Shown: positions 7,023 to 16,804 of the stretch, piece after piece | How the letters are laid out: the number at the start of each line of letters is the position of its first letter | Numbering within the stretch: the stretch's first letter is position 1 | The notes under the pieces: generated by a model | Told to the model about the DNA's origin: nothing | Databases searched by the model: none | What the model saw: the letters and a program-made list of their open reading frames with translations, nothing else | Source: Deferribacteraceae bacterium | Lineage (GTDB): Bacteria > Chrysiogenota > Deferribacteres > Deferribacterales > Deferrivibrionaceae | Length of the DNA stretch: 60,388 nucleotides | Assembly: GCA_020054865.1 (NCBI GenBank) | Contig: JAIHAR010000009.1 | Location: forward strand, 1-60,388 | Reading direction: 5' to 3' | Made by a program: the position numbers and the translations under genes

Positions 7023-8554
7023 ATGATAGACAAACTAAAATTCCTCCCCGAATATAACCCTGAGCCTGTTATGCTCTCCGATAAAAAAGGAGAAGTAATA
7101 TACAAAAACAACGCTGCAGATAAAATATTTCATTATATAAAAAATATATGCGATTTATCGCTGAGTGCCGATTGAACAATCAGAAAATAGATATAGAATT
7201 TTTTGGCAGAGATAACAAATATTACAAGTTAATAGGTAACTTTTTAAACGATGAAGAAATATATCTAATTTATCTTTTTGATATTACAGAACTAAAAAAC
7301 AAACAAAATCAACTTGAAATTGCTGCAAACTTTGACGAACTTACTCGCCTGCCCAACAAGAATAAGCTCATAAAAGATATGCTTGAGCTAATTTATAATA
7401 AAACAATTATAATTCTTACCGACATAAAATCCATGCGTCAGATCAATTCTCTTTACGGCTATGATATAGGGGATAAGTTTCTTGTAGAATTTTCGAAATT
7501 ACTAAAGAGCGAGCTTTCAGAAAATTTCCGATTTTATAGATTATATGGAAATGTATTTGTAATTTATGATTCAATAGGGGTTAATTGCAATCTAAGCAAC
7601 GACTTTTATTATGATATTTTTAAGAAATTAAATGAAAAAAATATAAAAATAGATAAATTAGATATTCCTGTTGATATCAGAATGGGTATTGCTACCTGTG
7701 AAGACCTTGAATTAAAAGATGAAAACTATCCATTTGCTCAGCTAAAGATGGCAGAAATCGCCCTTCTTGAGGCGAAAAAAACCAATCTTGATATCCTTCT
7801 TTACAGCCAAATCAATGATATCGAAAAAAGATATAAAGAAAACAGATTCTGGATGCTTACATTTAAAAATCTTCCCAAAAACAAACATTGTAAAATTATC
7901 CCATTTTTTCAGCCAATTATTAACAATCACTCTCAAGCAATTGATAAATATGAGGCATTAATGAGGATTTCTGTTAATGATAAAATTTACTCCCCTGATA
8001 AATTTATGAACATTGCCACAGATACAGGTGAAATCAAAGAGCTTACAAAAATAATGATTAATGAAGTCTTGAAAGTTATTAAAGACAAAAATATTCAGGT
8101 TGCAATAAACCTTACCCCTCAAGATATAAAAGCAGACATTGCAAGTTTTTTGACAAAAAAGTTAGATGAGTATCATATAGATGCAAATACAATAACTTTG
8201 GAGCTTGTGGAAAGCGAGGATTTTTATCTTCTTGAAAGTGAAATCAATAAATTAAAAGAAATAGGTTTTAAAATCTCCCTTGATGATTTTGGCTCAGGAT
8301 TTTCCAATTTTAGCAAATTAATCTCAATACAAATTGATTATATAAAAATCGATGGTTCTATAATTAAAAATATACATACAGATTTTAACAACATGCAGAT
8401 AGTTAAAAATATACACGAAATAGCAAAGACATTGGGATGTAAAACCATTGCCGAATACGTTTCAAGCGCCGAAATTTTCAGCAAGGTTGTGGATTTAGGG
8501 ATTGACTTTTCACAAGGGTATTTTTTCTATAAACCTTCACCGGAAATTTTATAA
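7023..8554 (+). pseudogene. PAS-GGDEF-EAL protein with a frameshift in the PAS domain
   Basis: The gene most likely starts at ATG 7023, encoding a PAS-like opening (EPVMLSDKKGEVIYKNNAAD), but that frame meets TGA at 7170-7172. The matching rest of the PAS domain and all downstream domains are one frame off, open from about 7148 to 8554. One missing T near 7170 (reading ...SADLNNQKI) would restore a single protein. The GGDEF domain has lost its signature (RLYGNVF where GGDEF should be), so it cannot make cyclic di-GMP. The EAL domain keeps YEALMR, ELVES, DDFGSG, KIDG, AEYV and QGY, so it should hydrolyse cyclic di-GMP if produced. A start inside the frame at 7148 has no ribosome binding site. 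A sequencing error is a possible explanation. Confidence 0.75.
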
Positions 8555-8556
8555 TA

Positions 8557-8970
8557 TTATTTGTTTTGGCATTTTTTACAGATGCCATAAAGAGTTACAT
8601 CGAAATCATCAATATTGGGTGCAAATTTGCTTTGAAAAATTTTAACAAATTCCAAACTATCAACTTCAATATCCTCAAGAGAGTTGCAATTTTTGCAAAC
8701 AAAGTGAATGTGTTTATTATGAGTGATTTCATACATTTTTTTTCTTCCTGGCAAGGGCAATTCTGACACTATATTGCTTTCAATCAAAGAGTTTAAATTT
8801 TTGTAAATTGTTGCAACAGAAATTGAAGGTATTATGCCCTTCACCTTCTCAACAAGTCGTTCGATATCAATATGACCTTCATTTTGTATCACTTCGAGTA
8901 TCGCTGACCTTTGAGGAGTCACTTTTAAGTTACTTTTCTTTAACAGGTTAGTACTATCTCTTTTTATCAT
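8557..8970 (-). CDS. perR: Fur-family peroxide regulator, PerR-like
   Basis: A metal-dependent repressor of about 137 residues. The N-terminal winged helix contains LKVTPQRSAILEVIQNEGHI; the dimerisation half has HNKHIHFVCKNC and a C-terminal CKKC for structural zinc. Five residues after the second zinc Cys stands an Asp (CNSLED), the place of Asp104 in Bacillus PerR, which favours peroxide sensing over Fur. The His of GHID aligns with PerR His37. It is divergent from bacterioferritin-like and rubrerythrin genes, both typical PerR targets. An ATG six codons upstream is also possible; neither has a good ribosome binding site. Confidence 0.8.
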   Translation of the reverse strand: MIKRDSTNLLKKSNLKVTPQRSAILEVIQNEGHIDIERLVEKVKGIIPSISVATIYKNLNSLIESNIVSELPLPGRKKMYEITHNKHIHFVCKNCNSLEDIEVDSLEFVKIFQSKFAPNIDDFDVTLYGICKKCQNK

Positions 8971-9017
8971 AAGCATATAAATAAACATAAAGAAAAAGTT
9001 GTCAATAATTTTACTAA

Positions 9018-9037
9018 TTAATAATTTTTATTATTAA
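9018..9037. promoter_or_regulatory. Probable PerR/Fur-type operator
   Basis: Perfect 8-base inverted arms TTAATAAT and ATTATTAA are separated by four T. This resembles the PerR/Fur-class AT-rich dyad TTATAATNATTATAA. It lies between the regulator start (8970) and the -35 of the ferritin-like gene (9048), so one protein bound there could control both directions. Confidence 0.6.
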
Positions 9038-9047
9038 ATATTTTTTC

Positions 9048-9076
9048 TTGACAAGATAAAGCTAAGAACTTACATT
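9048..9076 (+). promoter_or_regulatory. Sigma-70-type promoter of the bacterioferritin-like gene
   Basis: TTGACA (9048-9053) and TACATT (9071-9076) are 17 bases apart. A second candidate -10 (GGTATACT, 9101-9108) is present but would start transcription within the ribosome binding site. The palindrome at 9018-9037 ends ten bases upstream of this -35. Confidence 0.6.
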
Positions 9077-9129
9077 TATTCACATATTTAAAAAATATAT
9101 GGTATACTATGAGAAAAAAGGAGGTAATT

Positions 9130-9630
9130 ATGCACAAAAATTCTATACCGCTTTTAAATCAGGCACTTCAAGAAGAGGTCAGAGCACTGCAGCAATACAT
9201 GTATTTTCACTTTCACTGTGACGACAGAGGGTATGACCTGCTTTCAAAAATGTTTAAGCAAATAGCAATTCAGGAGATGATCCATGCTGAAAAATTTGCT
9301 GAAAGAATTTTGTTTTTGAAAGGTGAAGTGGAACTGAAAGCTTCCAAAGATGTGGAAAAGATTACTGACGTAACCAAAATGATTGAAATGTCAACAAAAT
9401 TGGAAGAAGAAGCTGTAGAGCTTTATAACAAATTTGCAAAACAATGTGCCGAACACGGCGACTCTGTAACAAAAAAACTTTTTGAAGATATTATATTGGA
9501 AGAAGAAAATCACTTTGATCAATTTGACACAGAATTTGACAACTTAAAAGATTTTGGTGACAAATACCTTGCATTGCAATCGATTGAAAGAAGCAAAATT
9601 ACAAGTTCGGGAAATACACCTGCAGAATAA
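9130..9630 (+). CDS. bfr: Bacterioferritin-like iron storage protein
   Basis: A 166-residue ferritin-like four-helix protein. Di-iron ligands are seen as EEVRALQQYMYFHFH, EMIHAEKFAERI and LEEENHFDQFDTEFD, the arrangement of bacterioferritin. The start at 9130 follows AAAGGAGGTAATT; an upstream in-frame ATG at 9109 lies before the ribosome binding site and is rejected. It should oxidise and store iron in the cytosol, limiting Fenton chemistry. It forms an operon with rubrerythrin (21-base gap) and faces the PerR-like gene. Whether it binds haem cannot be told from the sequence alone; a non-haem ferritin is the alternative. Confidence 0.85.
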   Translation: MHKNSIPLLNQALQEEVRALQQYMYFHFHCDDRGYDLLSKMFKQIAIQEMIHAEKFAERILFLKGEVELKASKDVEKITDVTKMIEMSTKLEEEAVELYNKFAKQCAEHGDSVTKKLFEDIILEEENHFDQFDTEFDNLKDFGDKYLALQSIERSKITSSGNTPAE

Positions 9631-9651
9631 ATTTTATAAGGAGGAATGAGA

Positions 9652-10149
9652 ATGAGCACCAAAGAAAACCTAAAAGAAGCATTTGCCGGTGAAAGCCAGG
9701 CTAACCAAAAGTACAGAGCATTTGCAAAAAAAGCAGAAAAAGAAGGTTTTAAGAACATTGCCAAACTATTCAAAACAACTGCTGAAGCTGAAAGAATACA
9801 CGCCGAAGGGCACTTAAATGCCCTTGAAATGATTGGCTCAACCGCAGAAAATTTACAGGCTGCCATTGATGGTGAAACATATGAATATACAGAAATGTAT
9901 CCTCCAATGTTTGATGAAGCGCAAAAAGATAACCACAAGGCAAAAGTAATGTTCAATTTTGCCCTTAAGGCTGAAAAAGTGCATGCTGAACTTTACAGCA
10001 AAGCTCTTGAGGCAGTAAAAGCCGGTAAAGATATTGATACAGATAATATCTATCTCTGCCCAGTGTGTGGCTTCATTGCTATTGATGATGTACCTGATAA
10101 ATGCCCGGTATGTGGTGTTGGCAAAGATAAATTTGTACAGGTTGACTAA
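9652..10149 (+). CDS. rbr: Rubrerythrin
   Basis: A 165-residue peroxide reductase with an N-terminal ferritin-like di-iron domain (GESQANQKYRAFAKKAEKEG, EAERIHAEGHL, EKVHAELY) and a C-terminal rubredoxin-like iron site with two CPVCG motifs. It reduces hydrogen peroxide in the cytosol, usually with electrons from rubredoxin; a rubredoxin gene lies at 49739. The ribosome binding site AAGGAGG suits the ATG at 9652 better than the ATG six bases earlier. A terminator follows directly. Probably PerR-controlled with the ferritin-like gene. Confidence 0.95.
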   Translation: MSTKENLKEAFAGESQANQKYRAFAKKAEKEGFKNIAKLFKTTAEAERIHAEGHLNALEMIGSTAENLQAAIDGETYEYTEMYPPMFDEAQKDNHKAKVMFNFALKAEKVHAELYSKALEAVKAGKDIDTDNIYLCPVCGFIAIDDVPDKCPVCGVGKDKFVQVD

Positions 10150-10180
10150 AAAGGCCCCTTAACAGGGGCTTTTTTTTATT
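10149..10180 (+). terminator. Terminator after rubrerythrin
   Basis: The stem GGCCCC/GGGGCT with loop TTAACA is preceded by AAAAA and followed by eight T (10170-10178), directly after the stop codon. Confidence 0.9.
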
Positions 10181-10266
10181 TAAAATTTGTATTAAAAATT
10201 AATTATCTTTACTTTATGAACTTTTGATATAATATCAAATCTCCAGCATATATTACGTGGTGCATA

Positions 10267-11643
10267 ATGAAGAAAATATCTATTGTTTTAATCTTTATTG
10301 TTTTTACTTCATGTGTTTCATTTAAACCCAATATAGAGATAAAAAAACCTTCCGATAATATATCAACATTTGACACAAACTGGTGGTATGTATTTAATGA
10401 CAACAAGTTAAACAATCTCATCGAAATGTCTTTTAGAGAAAATTTTGATATAAAGTCTGCAATAAAAAGGCTCGAGCAAGCCAATATAACATTTAAACAA
10501 AGCTCTTCATCAAACTATCCAAATGTTAATTTAAATGCATCCACTACATTGACCAAAAGCGATACACAAAAATCCGGTGAGTCATCAGTTGATTCTTACG
10601 CCCTTGGTTTAACCCTGAGCTACGAAATCGACCTTTTTAACAAAATAAAATCTGCAGAAAAAAGCGCAGAATTTTCATATCTTACAACAAAAGAAAATCT
10701 CAAAACACTCCTCTTGTCTCTTTCAGCCCAGATTGCTGAAAACTACTTTGCCATAATATCCATAAATGAAAAAATAAAAATTACTGAAGATCAACTAAAT
10801 ACAAACGAAGCAATTTTGAAAGTACTTGTTGAGCGATACAAAAATAGCTCAGTCTCAATAACAGACGTATTAAAACAAAAACAAAATATTGAAAACATAA
10901 AAGATTCTCTAACAGCACTTAAACTTAACAGACAAATATATTTTAATAAATTAAAAATTCTCACAGGAGGGAATGAGGTCGCAGATTTAGGTATAGACAA
11001 TACATTGATGTTAAAGCCAATAAACTTTGATGAAATCAACTTCGATGTGGTAATGAACAGACCTGACGTTTTAAGTAAATATTATCAAATAGAATCTGCT
11101 GCCTGGGATGTTTCTGCAGCAAAAGCAAACAGACTTCCATCCCTGACACTCTCATCATCATTCACTTATTCTTCCACTGAAATAAATACCATTTTTGAAA
11201 ACTGGTCACTAAACCTTATAGCAAACCTCCTTGCACCTGTATTTGATGCAGGAAAAAGAAAACTCGAGGTGGAAAAAACAAAAAAAATTTTAGAGGAAAA
11301 AATATTCGACTACAAAAATACACTTCTTACTGCTTACAGTGAAATATCAGACTCTGTTATTACTGAAAAAAAATACTATGAGTCAGTTGACTATATTAAA
11401 AATGAAATTTCATTAATATCAGAAATCTTAACAAAACAGCGTGAAAGGTATTTAAGCGGCGATACAGACTTTTCAATTTATCTCAACGATCAAATATCTC
11501 TTTATACAAAGAAAAAGGAGCTTGTAGATTTGAAATATAATATTATTACAAACAGAATTGCATTTTACAAATCCATTGGTGGCAAATGGATTGATAATTC
11601 AGTAAATGAGATTTTAGCCGGAGCAGAAAATGGAAAACAATAA
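10267..11643 (+). CDS. TolC/OprM-type outer-membrane efflux lipoprotein
   Basis: A 458-residue outer-membrane channel subunit. The first residues form a lipoprotein signal (MKKISIVLIFIVFTSC, lipidated Cys16). The body has the two outer-membrane efflux repeats, with long helices, the conserved NRPDVL segment near residue 260 and LAPVFDAGKRK near 320. Its stop overlaps the start of the membrane fusion gene by 14 bases, followed by the RND pump: a complete tripartite exporter in one operon. Its substrate cannot be inferred. No dedicated regulator gene is adjacent; the rubrerythrin terminator sits upstream, so a promoter must lie in 10180-10266. Confidence 0.92.
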   Translation: MKKISIVLIFIVFTSCVSFKPNIEIKKPSDNISTFDTNWWYVFNDNKLNNLIEMSFRENFDIKSAIKRLEQANITFKQSSSSNYPNVNLNASTTLTKSDTQKSGESSVDSYALGLTLSYEIDLFNKIKSAEKSAEFSYLTTKENLKTLLLSLSAQIAENYFAIISINEKIKITEDQLNTNEAILKVLVERYKNSSVSITDVLKQKQNIENIKDSLTALKLNRQIYFNKLKILTGGNEVADLGIDNTLMLKPINFDEINFDVVMNRPDVLSKYYQIESAAWDVSAAKANRLPSLTLSSSFTYSSTEINTIFENWSLNLIANLLAPVFDAGKRKLEVEKTKKILEEKIFDYKNTLLTAYSEISDSVITEKKYYESVDYIKNEISLISEILTKQRERYLSGDTDFSIYLNDQISLYTKKKELVDLKYNIITNRIAFYKSIGGKWIDNSVNEILAGAENGKQ

Positions 11644-12832
11644 TCTGGGTTATCTCCCAAAAAAAAGCTGGTGGGAAAGATTACTTGCCTTTGTGTTAAT
11701 AATAGCTATTATTTCGGCAACTTTCTTAACAGTAAAATATCTCGTATCAAGCAAACCTAAACCCAAGCGCAAACCTCCCCAGCAGATGAAAGCTGTAGTG
11801 GAGACAGAGGAAGTTGCTGCAAATAATTTTACCATTACTATAGAATCTTTTGGAATTGTCAAAGCTTCTGATACCCTTGCCCTTACATCTGAGGTTAGCG
11901 GAAAGATAGTTTATATTTCTGATAAAATTATTCCTGGGAATGTAATTAAAAAAGGGGAGCTTGTAGCAAAAATTGACGATACCGAATACAAAAATCAGGT
12001 GCTAAAAGCCGAAGCAAGCCTTAAAAAGGCAGAAGCAGATTACAAGCTTGAACTTGGAAGCAGCGATGTAGCAAAAAAGGAACTCGAATTAGCAAAGCGC
12101 CTCAGTATTCTTGACAACACTTCAGCTGATTTAAGTATTGCCTTGAGAGAGCCTCAACTTCTAAAATCAAAAGCAGCAGTGGAGCTTGCAAGGGCTGAGC
12201 TAAATACAGCGATAAATAATCTTGAAAAAACTTCTGTTTTTGCTCCATTTGATATTATAGTAACCGAAAAAAACGCTTCACTTGGCTCATATGTTTCACC
12301 TTCTTCCACAATTCTTAAAGGGATAAACAAAAATGAAGTATGGATTGAAGCAAGTATTCCGTATTATAAACTCAAATTTATTGATATAGAAAATCAAAGC
12401 AAAAAATATGTAAAAATTACCAATTTAAACGAACAAAATGGACATGTCTTTAAAGGGAAATTTCTCAGGTTGATTCCTCAAACAGAGTCAAACGGGCTTC
12501 TTGCAAAACTGCTAATAAATGTTGAATCCCCTTTTGATAATCCATCCAATCCCTTATTAATAAACAATAAAGTAAAAGTTGTTTTCGAAGGAATAACATT
12601 AAAAAATGTCTTCAAAGTAAAAACAGAATATATCAGAGACAATAATAAAATCTATATTTTCAAAGACAATAAGCTTAAGATAAGTAATGTTAAAATTGTT
12701 TATAGCGATGAAAACTATTCATATGTTGAATCAGGTCTCGCTAACAGCGATAAAATTGTCACTACAAACATACCTAACGCAATTGAAGGCCTGATGCTTG
12801 AAGAGGTAAAATTAGATAATGAACAAAAATAG
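11630..12832 (+). CDS. RND efflux membrane fusion protein (AcrA/MdtA type)
   Basis: This 400-residue periplasmic adaptor has one N-terminal membrane anchor (about 18-38), a proline/lysine-rich stretch, the biotinyl-lipoyl-like half motifs (SGKIVYISDKIIPGNVIKKG and later APFDIIVTEKNASLGSYVSP), a helical hairpin between them and a beta-barrel C-terminal part. It links the inner-membrane pump to the outer-membrane channel. Overlaps of 14 bases with both neighbours imply translational coupling. The long charged segment after the anchor (KPKPKRKPPQQ) is somewhat unusual. Confidence 0.92.
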   Translation: MENNNLGYLPKKSWWERLLAFVLIIAIISATFLTVKYLVSSKPKPKRKPPQQMKAVVETEEVAANNFTITIESFGIVKASDTLALTSEVSGKIVYISDKIIPGNVIKKGELVAKIDDTEYKNQVLKAEASLKKAEADYKLELGSSDVAKKELELAKRLSILDNTSADLSIALREPQLLKSKAAVELARAELNTAINNLEKTSVFAPFDIIVTEKNASLGSYVSPSSTILKGINKNEVWIEASIPYYKLKFIDIENQSKKYVKITNLNEQNGHVFKGKFLRLIPQTESNGLLAKLLINVESPFDNPSNPLLINNKVKVVFEGITLKNVFKVKTEYIRDNNKIYIFKDNKLKISNVKIVYSDENYSYVESGLANSDKIVTTNIPNAIEGLMLEEVKLDNEQK

Positions 12833-15800
12833 ACCGGTCAAAGGTGCCATCGCCTGGATGGCAAACAACTCTGTAGCTGCAAATATACTGATGCTTATAT
12901 TTCTTGTTGGCGGTTTTTTAATGTCTATGAATATCAAACAGGAAGTATTCCCTCAGTTTGATCTTGATGAGGTGAGAATAACAGTTGCTTATCCGGGTGC
13001 AAGCCCAGAAGAAGTAGAATCAGGTGTGTTACTCCCCATTGAAGAAGCAATACAGGATATTGAGGGGATAAAAAAAGTGAGCTCAACTGCGAATGAAGGC
13101 TCTGCTACAATCAGTATAGAAGTCGTGGAAACCAAACAACTGCAAAGAGTCTATGAAGATGTAAAAAATGCCGTTGACAGGATTTCCACATTTGCCGAAG
13201 ATGTGGAAAAGCCAATAATTGAAATCCCCTCAAGAAGCAGCAGGGTAATTACTCCAATAGTTTATGGCAATGTAGACGACAAAACACTAAGAAACTACAC
13301 TGAACTTATTCGTGATGAACTCTTGCAGGACGAAGATATTACAATGGTAGAGCTTTTAGGTGAAAAGCCCCTTGAAATCAAAATAGACGTCCCCATTGAA
13401 AACTTAAGAAAATACAACCTCAATATTAATGACATTGCATCGGCTATTTCAGTAAACTCAAAAGATGTCCCTGCAGGTAGCATAAAAACAAAGAGCGGCG
13501 AAATACTCCTGCGTTTTAAGGGTAAAAAATACATTGCGGAAGATTTTAAAGACATACCTATAAAATACAATTCAGATGGAACAATTGTATATTTAAAAGA
13601 TCTGGCAACATTTCAGGACAGCTTTTATGAAAACGATATATATCTAAACTATAACGGTATGCCTGCCATAGGTATAGAAGTGTACAGAGTTGGAAAACAA
13701 ACACCAATACAGGTTGCTGACAAAGTAAAACAGATTATCGAAAGACTAAAAGTGGAGCTTCCCAAAGGTATTTACATTGATTATACTGATGACAGATCAG
13801 ATATTTACAAACAAAGAATAAATCTGCTCTTAAAAAACGGATATTTTGGACTTGCGCTTGTTTTTATTCTTCTGACCCTATTTCTTGAGTTAAGATTAGC
13901 ATTCTGGGTCACACTTGGTATCCTGATATCCTTCTTAGGCTCATTTCTCTTTCTTCCTTCAATTGATGTAAGCATAAACATGATAAGCCTTTTTGCCTAT
14001 ATTATTTCACTTGGTATCGTTGTAGACGATGCTATAGTTGTAGGTGAAAATATCTATTATTACAGGCAAAATGGGATGAGTTTTATGGATGCAGCCATAA
14101 AAGGCGCAAAGGAGATAGCCTTCCCTGTTGTGTTTAGTGTACTTACCAACATAATTACTTTTATGCCTATGTTTTTTATACCAGGTGTTATGGGGAAAAT
14201 ATTTGTCAACATTCCGGCAGTGGTAGTAACAGTATTTGCAATATCTTTAATCGAATCTATCTTCATACTTCCGGCTCATATAGGACACCAAAAAAATGAA
14301 CCTAAAAATATAATTTTAAAGTATTTTAACGCTTTTCAGGAAAAATTCAGTAAAGGATTTGTAAGGCTAATTGATAAAATCTACAGACCATCAATAACTC
14401 TTGCTTTAAAGTATCGATATGTTACGGTGATATTGGGAATATGTGTATTATTTATATTTCTAACATATGTCAAAACAGGTAGACTTGGCTTTACACTTTT
14501 TCCAAAAGTTGAATCTGACTTTGCATATATAAGCGGAACACTCCCCCTTGATTCCCCGGTTGAAGATACCATTAAAATAAGAGACTTCATACTTAATAAG
14601 TCAGATACCGTATTAAAAGAAAATGGTGGAGAGAATCTCTACACCGGTAAACTCTCTTATGTCAACAACAATACATTCTGGATTCTGATATTCCTCACTC
14701 CTCCGGATGTAAGGCCAATAAACACATATGAACTTGTCGAGAAATTAAGAAAACACATAGGTAATATTCCTGGACTTGAAAATTTGAAATTTGCTTCCGA
14801 TTTCGGAGGGCCAGGCGCCGGAGCTGCTTTGAGCGTACAACTCAGTCACAGGGATGTATCAACACTTAATAAAGCTGCAAAGGAACTCGCACAATTCCTT
14901 GATGAATACCCTATTGTTTCAGATATTGATGATGGTATTACTCACGGTAAAAAACAGATTGATATAACACTCAAACCACTTGCATATATGCTCGGCATAA
15001 CACCTAACTATATTTCGAGAGAACTTAGAAGCAGATATTACGGAAATGAGGCTATTACACAGCAAAGAGGAAGAAACGAACTAAAAATTACCGTTAGACT
15101 AAGTAAAAATGACAGAGAAAATATCAATACTTTTGAGAATATGATAATCAAAACCCCAACAGGTGAAGAAGTACCTTTAAAAGAAATAGCTAACATCAAA
15201 TATTCAAGGGCTTATACTTCGATTAATCGTGTAGATAACAAAAGAATAGTAACCGTTACCGCAGATGTAACCCCCCAAAAAAGAACACAGGAAATATTAA
15301 GTGAAATAAAAAACAAAATATTCCCCATACTTTCTGAAAAATATCATGGACTCACCTATAGTCTCGAAGGGAAAGAAGCTGACAGGCGTGAGAGCACAGA
15401 TGCACTCTTCAGTGGGCTAATTTTTGCATTGATTGGAATTTATTTCATACTGGCAATACCTTTTAAAAGTTATATACAACCTGCTATTATTATGATAAGC
15501 ATCCCTTTTGGCATTATAGGTGCAATAATAGGCCACATTTTAATGGGATATTCATTAAGTCTTGTAAGTATTATGGGAATAGTTGCCCTTTCAGGAGTCG
15601 TCGTTAATGATTCACTTGTACTAATTGATCTTGCAAACAGAAAAGTTAGAGATGGAGTTTACCCATACAAAGCGGTTGTAGAGGCAGGTGTCCAGAGATT
15701 CAGGCCAATTATGCTTACCACGCTTACCACTTTCTTTGGCCTTATGCCGATGATTTTTGAAACATCCATACAGGCAAGGTTTTTAATACCTATGGCTATT

Positions 15801-15911
15801 TCATTGGGCTTTGGAATCATTTTTGCGACAATGATTACTCTTGTGCTGGTACCTTCACTATATATTGTAATTGAGGATGTCAAACACTTCTTCAAAAAGA
15901 TTTTCAGATGA
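12819..15911 (+). CDS. RND efflux pump, AcrB/MdtB type
   Basis: A 1030-residue, 12-helix inner-membrane proton antiporter, the usual family length. The N-terminus has the conserved membrane entry AANILMLIFLVGG and periplasmic YPGASPEEVE; the fourth helix holds the proton-relay pair Asp403-Asp404 (GIVVDDAIVVGEN). The second half repeats this layout with VVVNDSLVLIDLANR. It exports hydrophobic or amphiphilic compounds through the partners encoded just upstream. It lacks the motifs of metal-specific (CusA-like) pumps that I would look for, so a multidrug-type role is more likely. The next gene (rarD) overlaps by 4 bases and belongs to the same transcript. Confidence 0.93.
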   Translation: MNKNRPVKGAIAWMANNSVAANILMLIFLVGGFLMSMNIKQEVFPQFDLDEVRITVAYPGASPEEVESGVLLPIEEAIQDIEGIKKVSSTANEGSATISIEVVETKQLQRVYEDVKNAVDRISTFAEDVEKPIIEIPSRSSRVITPIVYGNVDDKTLRNYTELIRDELLQDEDITMVELLGEKPLEIKIDVPIENLRKYNLNINDIASAISVNSKDVPAGSIKTKSGEILLRFKGKKYIAEDFKDIPIKYNSDGTIVYLKDLATFQDSFYENDIYLNYNGMPAIGIEVYRVGKQTPIQVADKVKQIIERLKVELPKGIYIDYTDDRSDIYKQRINLLLKNGYFGLALVFILLTLFLELRLAFWVTLGILISFLGSFLFLPSIDVSINMISLFAYIISLGIVVDDAIVVGENIYYYRQNGMSFMDAAIKGAKEIAFPVVFSVLTNIITFMPMFFIPGVMGKIFVNIPAVVVTVFAISLIESIFILPAHIGHQKNEPKNIILKYFNAFQEKFSKGFVRLIDKIYRPSITLALKYRYVTVILGICVLFIFLTYVKTGRLGFTLFPKVESDFAYISGTLPLDSPVEDTIKIRDFILNKSDTVLKENGGENLYTGKLSYVNNNTFWILIFLTPPDVRPINTYELVEKLRKHIGNIPGLENLKFASDFGGPGAGAALSVQLSHRDVSTLNKAAKELAQFLDEYPIVSDIDDGITHGKKQIDITLKPLAYMLGITPNYISRELRSRYYGNEAITQQRGRNELKITVRLSKNDRENINTFENMIIKTPTGEEVPLKEIANIKYSRAYTSINRVDNKRIVTVTADVTPQKRTQEILSEIKNKIFPILSEKYHGLTYSLEGKEADRRESTDALFSGLIFALIGIYFILAIPFKSYIQPAIIMISIPFGIIGAIIGHILMGYSLSLVSIMGIVALSGVVVNDSLVLIDLANRKVRDGVYPYKAVVEAGVQRFRPIMLTTLTTFFGLMPMIFETSIQARFLIPMAISLGFGIIFATMITLVLVPSLYIVIEDVKHFFKKIFR

Positions 15912-16804
15912 ACAATAAACTGAAAGGGCTATTGTCAGCTATATTTGCATTTCTTATCTGGGGTTTTCTCCCACTTTACTGGAAGCTGGTCAAGGTTATA
16001 CCTGCATTTGAAATCCTTATTCACAGGATAATATGGTCAACTGTTTTCTTGTTTATCATCCTTATATTTCAGAAAAGATTAAGAGAATTTGCGTCAGCAC
16101 TGAGCTTTAAAAACCTAAAAATATCTTTTTTAAGCGGGATTATTGTGGGTGGCAACTGGCTTTTATACATCTGGGCTGTAAACAGTGGCTATGTTATCGA
16201 AACAAGTCTGGGGTATTACATAAATCCCCTGATAAGCGTGGTAATAGGAAGTATCTTTTTCAAAGAAAATTTGTCCTATACACAAATATTTGCTGTTATT
16301 GTTGCATCTACCGGCGTAATGATACTTACACTTGGATACGGCAGATTCCCATGGATAGCACTGACTCTTGCCATAAGTTTTGCGGTTTATGGAAGTCTTA
16401 GAAAAATATCAAATCTCGGGCCTATAATAGGGCTTCAGGTTGAAACATTTATACTGGTTATACCTGCTACCTTTTACTTTTTCATCCTTTTCAACAATAA
16501 TTCAAATCACTTTGTAAGCCTTGGTATTTTTTATAAATTAATGCTTGCAGGTGCCGGTATCGTTACAGCCTTGCCTCTTCTTTTCTTCGCAGAAGCAGTA
16601 AGAAATATTAATTTATCAACAGTTGGGATGCTTCAATACATTGGTCCAACAATAAATTTTCTTTTAGGTGTCTTTTTGTTCAAGGAAGAATTCACAATTT
16701 ATCATCTGTATGCATTTATTCTTATATGGGTTGCAGTAATAATTTTTTCAACAAACACACTTCTGTTACAATACAAAAGAAAAACAGCATTACAAAACAG
16801 GTGA
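15908..16804 (+). CDS. rarD: RarD-type EamA-family transporter
   Basis: A 298-residue inner-membrane protein with ten predicted helices and two EamA halves. The N-terminus (MNNKLKGLLSAIFAFLIWGF, then LPLYWK) and the central YYINPLISVVIG match the RarD branch, named for chloramphenicol sensitivity but of unknown true substrate. The ATG overlaps the pump stop (ATGA), so it is cotranslated with the efflux system. Its 3' end overlaps the convergent cardiolipin synthase gene by 15 bases. Confidence 0.9.
   Translation: MNNKLKGLLSAIFAFLIWGFLPLYWKLVKVIPAFEILIHRIIWSTVFLFIILIFQKRLREFASALSFKNLKISFLSGIIVGGNWLLYIWAVNSGYVIETSLGYYINPLISVVIGSIFFKENLSYTQIFAVIVASTGVMILTLGYGRFPWIALTLAISFAVYGSLRKISNLGPIIGLQVETFILVIPATFYFFILFNNNSNHFVSLGIFYKLMLAGAGIVTALPLLFFAEAVRNINLSTVGMLQYIGPTINFLLGVFLFKEEFTIYHLYAFILIWVAVIIFSTNTLLLQYKRKTALQNR

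Noticed and set aside
9519-9956. 145-codon minus-strand frame over the ferritin and rubrerythrin genes
   Set aside because: Antisense to two well-identified genes, no ribosome binding site and no recognisable protein.
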